Assembly: GCF_910592395.1 (NCBI RefSeq)
Contig: NC_088321.1
Coordinates: 8,062,001 to 8,126,000 of the forward strand
DNA length: 64,000 nt
From: Lineus longissimus
Taxonomy: Eukaryota; Nemertea; Pilidiophora; Heteronemertea; Lineidae
Direction of reading: 5' to 3'
This document shows, piece after piece, positions 56,990 through 64,000 of this stretch (the stretch's first letter is position 1; every line of letters starts with the position of its first letter). Position numbers and translations under genes: made by a program. The notes beneath the pieces were generated by a model. The model saw only the letters and a program-made list of their open reading frames with translations. It was not told where the DNA came from and did no database searches.

Positions 56990-57745
56990 TGCACATAAGT
57001 CCGAAGGTCCATAAGACCACAAAGGAAAAATCCCTTTTTGAAAACGACCCAAAATTTCGAAGGTCCACAGTTCCGAAGGTCCGTAAGTCCGAAAGACCAT
57101 AAGTCCGAAAGTAATGTAAAATGGTCCACAAGTCCGAAGATTAACAAGTCCGAAGGTCCATAAATCCGAAATCCCATTTTTAAGCGCGTGTATGTTATTC
57201 TTAGTCTATGTAGCATCAATAATAGGCGAAATCATCAAATAGAGCCTACGTGGAAACCCGATTCTGCGAATCACCCTGACCCATGCCAGCATCACGCGAT
57301 TTTCTGTGCAGGTAGTCATTTTTTAGCATGGCGTACGTGACAAGAGGGCTGAAGAAGGACTCAAACGTTTTAATTTTCAATGACTTCCGCTGCCATCGTA
57401 ACAAGAATGCCACGGAAAAGATATACTGGCGATGCTGGATTATTTTCATTAAGGGGTAAAATCGGGGGAACGCTGCCCCCGCCCCCCCCCCCCACGGAAA
57501 ACACTGAAAAAGCCTTGGTGCTGAAAGTGTTAATACATAGAAGATTTTTGGTTTAATAGGCCAAAAATCATCAATTTCAAAATTTTGTTTTCGGACTTAT
57601 GGACCTTCGGACTTATGGACATTCGGAATTGGGCACCTTCGGACTAGTGGACCTTCGGAATGGGGAACTTCGGACTTGTGAACCTTCGGACTTGTGAACC
57701 TTCGGACTTGTGAACCTTCGGACTTGGACCATCGGACTTATAGGC
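56990..57745. mobile_element. Foldback element with ~16-bp arm repeats
   Basis: The left arm (56,990-57,170) has many 'AAGTCCGAAGGTCC' units. The right arm (57,590-57,740) has the inverted form, e.g. 'GAACCTTCGGACTTGT' three times in a row. The centre (57,190-57,585) is unrelated and contains a C12 run. No ORF for a transposase. Confidence 0.75.
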
Positions 57746-57879
57746 AGTAATATCGACAACAGGACTCCAAAGGTTTGTACACAGCGCGATAGCTTGTACA
57801 GTATTTTGATACTGTAGAAGTAAAATATGCCATTAGGACAGCCACAGTAAATCCGAACAGGTTTTGAGATGCGAGTGAA

Positions 57880-58380
57880 GAAAAGGGTCACAATGATTGG
57901 GCCTGTAACTCGGATATCTGTGGAAGTGCCAGTGGTACCAATAGAGTTAGATATCAGGAAAATTTCCGAAAATGCCAGTGACAGAGTAACAAGATTAGGA
58001 CAGTACATAATTGTGTTGCCAGTGATCAGTGATAGACCCGGGCTGGAGATCAGAGATGGCGCTGCTGTAATAAATATATATAGGGGCAGTCTGGTAGAAT
58101 ATTACTCTTCGTCATTAAGAGGCAGTAATTAGGGAAAGTGTTGATACATCATTGATAGGGCCGGATTACATTTGTAATCACAATATTTGGGAAAGTGTTG
58201 GGACGGTATATAGCGACAGAAAGTCATTGGTGACAGTCGTGGTAAAGCGGCATTGTCAGAGTCACAATATCAGGGTGGTGTTTCATCGTTATTGACAGAG
58301 TTACGAAGTCAAGGAGAGTGTTGCGATGACACTGATCTAGTCACAATGTTAGGGACGGTGCTGAGTTGCCAATAATAAAA
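57880..58380 (+). repeat. Degenerate tandem repeat, ~50-60-bp period
   Basis: 'GTCACAATNTTAGGGAAAGTGTTG' style motifs (split here: CACAATATTTGGG and GAAAGTGTTGGG) recur several times with heavy divergence. A related scrap is at 59,340-59,400. Confidence 0.45.
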
Positions 58381-58399
58381 TTCACAAGGCTATCGGCCT

Positions 58400-59599
58400 C
58401 AGGTTCACAATTAGATTGGTTAGACCACAGGCCACTGAAACTTAGGTACTGTTGTATAGCTTGATATTCTTTTGGCACATTGCCAATGCCAATTGCCACT
58501 TGCCAGGTATTGAACTAACCCATGAAAACGCTCAAAGTCACATGAGATACAAAATGGTGGACGAACCAGAAAATGTAGACAGCGAGATTTCAACATGACA
58601 ATTGTCAACAAAAACACCTTTAGTTACGGACTTGATCTTCTCTTGCAAAAGATTGGATACATAATCTAACACATGGGGATGACGAAGGAATAGTTGTCAT
58701 TAAAAATAAAAGCAATCTTACGGACCAAAACGCTACCGTAGTCGTTTCAATGTTCAACTTTCAGCCCTTCGATTCAAATTTACCGCCTGAAAACTTAGAA
58801 GGCGGTACCGCACTCATGGAAATCAATGACGCAATACTCTATAAGACCACGTCGAAATAATCCTCAAAAATAAGAAATAAATTGCAATTAACATATAAAA
58901 CGCGCACACATGAATTTTGGTGAAAAACACCTGGTTTGTCAATCACGTTCTATTTTACAATTCGGCATTCTCAAAGGGAAGGTTCTAATCCATGAAGTGA
59001 ATATACTCTCAACAATGTGAGCATATTTTCGTCATTCCCGCATAACTGTTCAACAGTTAACGTCCAACGACAATCCCACTCGACAAATGGTAATATTAAT
59101 TCATGTCAAATACCTTGAAACCTTTATTTGATTTTAAAAGCAGTAATCGAGGAAACGGACATCATCCAAAATATCCACGAAATAAAATGACCACAAAAAT
59201 ACCTTTTCTCAAAATAACTAGCGATTTATACCAAATAAACCTGACGGGAAACAGAAGAACTGCATACAAATTTAGCTAGGCTATGAAAAATGATAAGACC
59301 TGCAGTGATAGATTTCAAGGAGAAAATCGAGAGGCAAAAATAAGGATCACAATAATTAGGAACAGTGTATGTCCTTAATCAATGCAAAATCACAATGTTG
59401 TGAATAGAAACTATTCAAATTTGAACTGGCCGGACGATGTCTTATGGGTAACGTTTCAAACTATCTAGATTTGCAACAGCATGTGAAAGCGTTCAGATAG
59501 ATCAGCATATAAAATATCCGGACGAAAAAGTCTGAACACGATTCAGCCACTGACCTCCGCAGCGCACTGTATACCAACGCCAACATAGTACGCCAGTGG
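58400..59599. other. Intergenic, nothing recognised
   Basis: No supported coding or RNA feature. Confidence 0.4.
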
Positions 59600-62500
59600 T
59601 TATATACTTGTTTATTTCGCACAACAAATTGTACAGAGATTTACAGAACTGGTGCTATACAAAAAAATTGGGTAGTGCGTGGTGCAGCGTGAAATAATTC
59701 ATTTACATACCGGCCTAGAGGCCTGACATATAGACTTGCTCATGACACAATGTCCATTAATCGGACGAACATAAGAAATTTATAATATAAGCTAATTCCG
59801 CGTAATTTAACAGTCCAATCCCAAAGTCCCTCATCCCCAGAAGTTCCCTAATTTGTTCAAAAACCCTATTTTGTCTATGTCTATCATTCACCCTACCAAT
59901 TTCTCTTAACATATCCCAAGTATTTGGTATGTGATCCCTATCCCAGCCATATTTGTGAAACAACCACTTAAAACTACAACCCAATGAGGACCTACTCCCC
60001 TGGCTTGATCTGAAACATATATTGACATAAATATTATTTGACAAATAATTTCCCGAAATGAACTTAGCAAAGCTTTTCGCTTTTCTAACTGAATTTGAAT
60101 GCTATTATCATGAATTGTGAAAGGTAGGAGAACATTGTGGGTCCGATAAGATAACAGTAAAACCTGACGTACACATTTGCGCCATGCTACATACAATTCT
60201 TCCATATAGGGTTTCGAAACATCTAACATCTGGTAACCATAAAGTGACATACAAAAACTATTAAATAACTTATACCTTATGTCCCAATTAGCAAATCTCA
60301 ATTGTGCCATTAATATATTAGTCCTTTTATACAAGTCATTAATTGAACCCAGCACTCTCCGATGATGTACGTTCGGACCGATTAAAATTCCAAGACGATC
60401 TTCCCCAGTTGAAATACTAATCCTAGTCCCCTCAAATAAAATTTCCCGTGGCGGATCTTGAGACCCAAACACCAAGAACCTACTTTTTGACGCATTGAAT
60501 GATATGCGTGATTTAATCGAGAATTTGCTTGCAATTTTAAGCATTGCTTTTAGCCCAAATAAAGTAGGGGCCAACAGAATTATATCATCCGCATAGGCGA
60601 AAGCCTTGCAAAAAAGAGTGCCTACATGACAACCAAAACCAGCTGTTTTTAAACCCTCCAAAAGTTCATCAAGATATGTTCCAAAAAATATTGGAGATAA
60701 GACTCCTCCCTGTTTAATGCCATTGGTAACCGAAAATTCAGAAGATATATGTTCCCCGCTGAACTCTAACACGCTGTTGGGTGTAAAGATTTGCTAAAAA
60801 CCTTGCCGCTGACGGACACAACCCTTTCTTGATCAATAGACGAAATAATTTGATAAAATGGACGCAGTCAAACGCGCGACTCGCGTCAAGCATCATACAA
60901 TACACCGCAGTGTTACAATTGTTATGATAATTTATCACTTCATTGACCACCGTACTACACGATGCCGTAGAGAGACCTGACTTGAGCCCAAACTGGGCAT
61001 CAGATGATTTTAATACATTTTTATACTTTTTGAGAAATATGTTCTCCAAAATTTTAACAATAATGCTGCTCAAGGAGATTCCACGATAATTATCCGATAT
61101 ATTTAGCGACTTTCTGTTGTTTTTTGGAATAGGTATTACCCTTGTCTGAACAAAGCCACCAGGACAGTGCCCATGACTCATCATGGAGTTCAATAATAGC
61201 GAGATGTATACATTTAATCTATGCCCTCCATTTATAAAATGATCATACGCTAAATTCGGATTACTATCCTGTTTTCCTCTTTTCAAACGTTGCACCCCAC
61301 TCTGAACTTCCTGCACTGATATGCTATGGTTTACGCTGCATTGACCCTCTACACAGTGTGTAGCAATGCCCAGAATAATCTCTCTTTTCAGGTCGTTCAT
61401 TTCATTTGCATTGTATGATACCGAATTGTTTAGCCTCTTAAATTTATTACCGAACAGTTCACAGCTGGCTTCTCTGCCCCTTTTATCATCCATATTATTT
61501 GGAAGAACTCTGTCGGACCCTTTGACTTTTTTACACCTTTCCAAAATTCACTGTTATTATTATTGCAAAGAGACTCTGCTAATTTGTTGGCAGCTACTCT
61601 GTCTTGGTTTTTCTTATTTCTGTTAACAGCTAGGTGATACCGTGCCTTGTGTGACGGCGTACATCAGCTACAACCCCTTGACGTGGTTTGCCGTTTTCCT
61701 TCCACAAATTGTGCCAAAATAAAGCCCTTTGTTTACTCTCATTTAATTCCTCACTCCACCCAGCTCTACCCGGAGGTCTCCCTTGTACTCGTTCACTTTC
61801 AGGAATAGTTTCATTACTAGCACACATACAAGCTGTTATTATATCGTCATGAAATTCTTCTATTTGTTCACCATGAGTTGTACAAAAATAATCATTACAA
61901 ATTATGGCACCCATCGGTACATCGATATGATTTAATTTCTCGCTAAGATTCTGCTCATAATTCAATATGTTATGGTTCAGCTTTGCTCCATGCCAAGGTT
62001 TTCTTGGCCTCATCCTCATGTCTCAACTCATCATGAGCAGATCTCGCATTAACTTCTAAACCCATATGAAGACTGGAATGATCCGATGTATTATCTCCCT
62101 CGTTGAGAACATTGTAATTTACAATCTTGTTAAAAACACCTTCTGATACGTTAAAATGATCCAGTAGGGTACGTTCACCATTTATTTTACTTTCAAAGGT
62201 AAAATCAACATTACGTGTATTATGCGTGAGACCACAAATAAGGTTTTCCCGTTCAACGAAATCCAGCAGTGCTCTGGTGTGTTCCGACTGAAGCCTACTG
62301 AAGTCGGTATTCAGGTCTCCCCCTATTATAACCTCTCCATTGTTAGTAGCAAGAATGGCAGAAACTTCGTGTGACACTCTATTAAATTCTAATACATTTT
62401 CCCTCTTACCAGAATCGGTTGGCATATAAACATTGACCAGCAGTAAACCGTCTTTAATAGACTCGCTTTTTATATTAACAGCACACACTCGTTTTGAGTC

Positions 62501-64000
62501 ATGCTGCACTGGAGTTATACTCGCTTCGCTGCTTGCATTCCAAGCTATTGCAACGCCACCATACGGTCTACCAATTAACAATGACTCACCCTCCATGCCA
62601 GATGCACCATGGATATTAACATTGTTCCCAATGCCCCCCCTTAATTTGAGGAGTTGCTCATGAAAAAGCCACTGTTCCTGTAACAGGAGAAAGTCAGTGT
62701 TCACCAGGAGATCCTTCATGTACTGCTTTCTAGCGGGCCCATGGCCATTACTGTTAAATGTACACTCATGGTCAAAAGTAAATGGACACTAGTTTTTCTT
62801 GAATTTCTCAAAACCTAGGCTAAGCAGAAACATTCACCTAACACCGTTTGTAGCAAATGATCTTGGCTATTGAATGATGCTAAAATTTTAAAAATCTGTT
62901 TAGTTTTGCCTTTGATAGGAGAAATTTGGTAAATGTCTCTTTTTCACTACTTCTTAATTAGCAGGAATTCACCAATAAAAATTACATCCTCATGTTCGAC
63001 TCATGAAGGCCTTTCATAATATATCCAGTTTTTGAAATAATTCAAACTAGAAATGTGGTTTTTGGCCACTTTTACGGTAATGATTTTTACCCCACTGGAG
63101 ACACCTTTGACATAGTCCCATTAAACCATTGTCAACTCCAAATGAAGTGAAGTGGTTGTGAATGAATGCCAATTGTCTTGTATTGTGATCTGTCTGTTTC
63201 ACAATGACTAGGCACAGGCCCAACGATTATGGTCAGGTCTATTACCAATTGCGTTACATGGTTGTCATTTTAGTTAACTGGTCAGATTACTAATATGGGA
63301 ATCCCAACACAATTATTCAAGTGACATGAAGTGGCCTAGATGTTGATTCAAATTTAAAATGAACACAAAAAGGTAAATGACCACAAGTCACTTCTTAAAA
63401 GCATTCAAATTGATCAACAACCCACCACAATAATAATTGAATAGGCCTGTCAATATTCAAATTTAGATAATAATGTCCACCTTTTGTAAAAGGTCTGTTG
63501 ACCACCCTGCCATGAAAAACACAATGCCCACTCATTCACTCAAAAGGTCTGTTCAATAGAAAAGAATGGACCATGTCGTAGATGTGTCAAGCATGATCCA
63601 AATCATTACCGTAAAAGTGGCCAAAAACCACATTTCTAGTTTGAATTATTTCAAAAACTGGATATATTATGAAAGGCCTTCATGAGTCGAACATGAGGAT
63701 GTAATTTTTATTGGTGAATTCCTGCTAATAAAGAAGTAGTGAAAAAGAGACATTTACCAAATTTCTCCTATCAAAGGCAAAACTAAACAGATTTTTAAAA
63801 TTTTAGCATTATTCAATAGCCAAGATCATTTGCTACAATCGGTGTTAGGTGAATGTTTCTGCTTAGCCTAGTTTTTGAGAAATTCAAGAAAAACTGGTGT
63901 CCATTTACTTTTGACCATGAGTGTACATAGTCGCAACACATTCATTGTAGTCATTGTTAACAAAAGAGCTATTTGCAGACCCTGAGACATGAACTTAATT
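59600..64000 (-). mobile_element. Non-LTR retrotransposon (endonuclease + RT), frameshifted, with MITE insertion
   Basis: ORF2 is read from about 63,990 down to a stop at 59,757. The start ('MNVLRLCTFNSNG') lies beyond a DNA-transposon insert. The endonuclease (62,719-61,970) has LLQEQW, 'YMPTDS', 'IIGGDLNTD', LLDH and SDHSSLH motifs. RT (61,544-59,906) has 'VIPIPKNNR', 'NYRGISLSSI', 'DASRAFDCV', 'GIKQGGVLSPIFF' and catalytic 'AYADDIILLAP'. The coding region changes frame at about 61,990, 61,640, 60,770 and 60,000, so it is inactive, but each block is long and the copy is fairly young. The layout fits the Jockey superfamily (CR1/L2/Daphne-like). The 3' UTR runs to about 59,600 with an AATAAA-like signal on the minus strand. 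Confidence 0.85.
62763..63923. mobile_element. Palindromic Tc1/mariner-type MITE, TA target site, 1.16 kb
   Basis: Ends CACTCATGGTCAAAAGTAAA and its inverse, flanked by TA on both sides (62,761-62,762; 63,924-63,925). The arms are about 330 bp each and nearly identical (62,763-63,090 and 63,598-63,923), with a 0.5-kb unrelated centre and no transposase ORF. Removing the insert and one TA restores an open endonuclease frame across the junction. Confidence 0.9.

Noticed and set aside
57869-58132. 87-residue plus-strand ORF
   Set aside because: Falls in degenerate tandem repeat sequence, so the open frame is likely by chance.
61366-61626. Plus-strand ORFs within the retrotransposon
   Set aside because: Shadows of the RT/linker coding region on the minus strand.

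Overview
This is a repeat-rich, intron-bearing animal genome window with no bacterial or viral gene organisation. Coding pieces are short, flanked by GT...AG splice signals, and separated by many families of non-LTR retrotransposon, Ty3/gypsy, DNA-transposon and tRNA-SINE debris. The repeat style (direct and foldback elements, (ACG)n-tailed repeats, an integrase-core gene family of metazoans) suggests a marine invertebrate. I cannot fix the phylum from sequence alone.

Layout. 1-3.7 kb: remnants of a non-LTR element, a Ty3/gypsy integrase and a frameshifted integrase-core gene. 3.7-11.3 kb: intergenic, with MITEs and copies of one dominant repeat family. 11.5-28.8 kb (minus strand): a multi-exon gene, now decayed. 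Its exons spell a Ser/Ala/Gly minisatellite region, a basic coiled-coil linker, a UBX-like domain, an acidic linker and a HECT-type ubiquitin-ligase fragment. Its introns are packed with the dominant repeat, and a 2.13-kb tandem duplication doubles one exon. 29.2-32.6 kb: nested inverted-repeat transposons. 33.0-33.6 kb: a gypsy gag fragment. 35.3-37.9 kb and 45.7-46.5 kb: more dominant-repeat copies. 40.2-44.2 kb: a degenerate non-LTR element, then a gypsy fragment. 46.9-52.2 kb: four copies of a repeat unit, each carrying a 9-nt micro-exon with consensus splice sites on the minus strand, interleaved with a pogo-like transposase and an orphan exon. 53-58 kb: GT-rich DNA, a SINE and a foldback element. 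59.6-64 kb: a large, frameshifted non-LTR retrotransposon (minus) whose endonuclease is split by a palindromic Tc1-type MITE.

Main points of interest are the micro-exon array, the decayed UBX-HECT gene with a frame-breaking minisatellite exon, and a dispersed repeat that carries many exact copies of a nuclear-receptor-like motif. No intact protein-coding gene can be claimed with confidence. All family assignments are by motif recognition and were not searched against a database.
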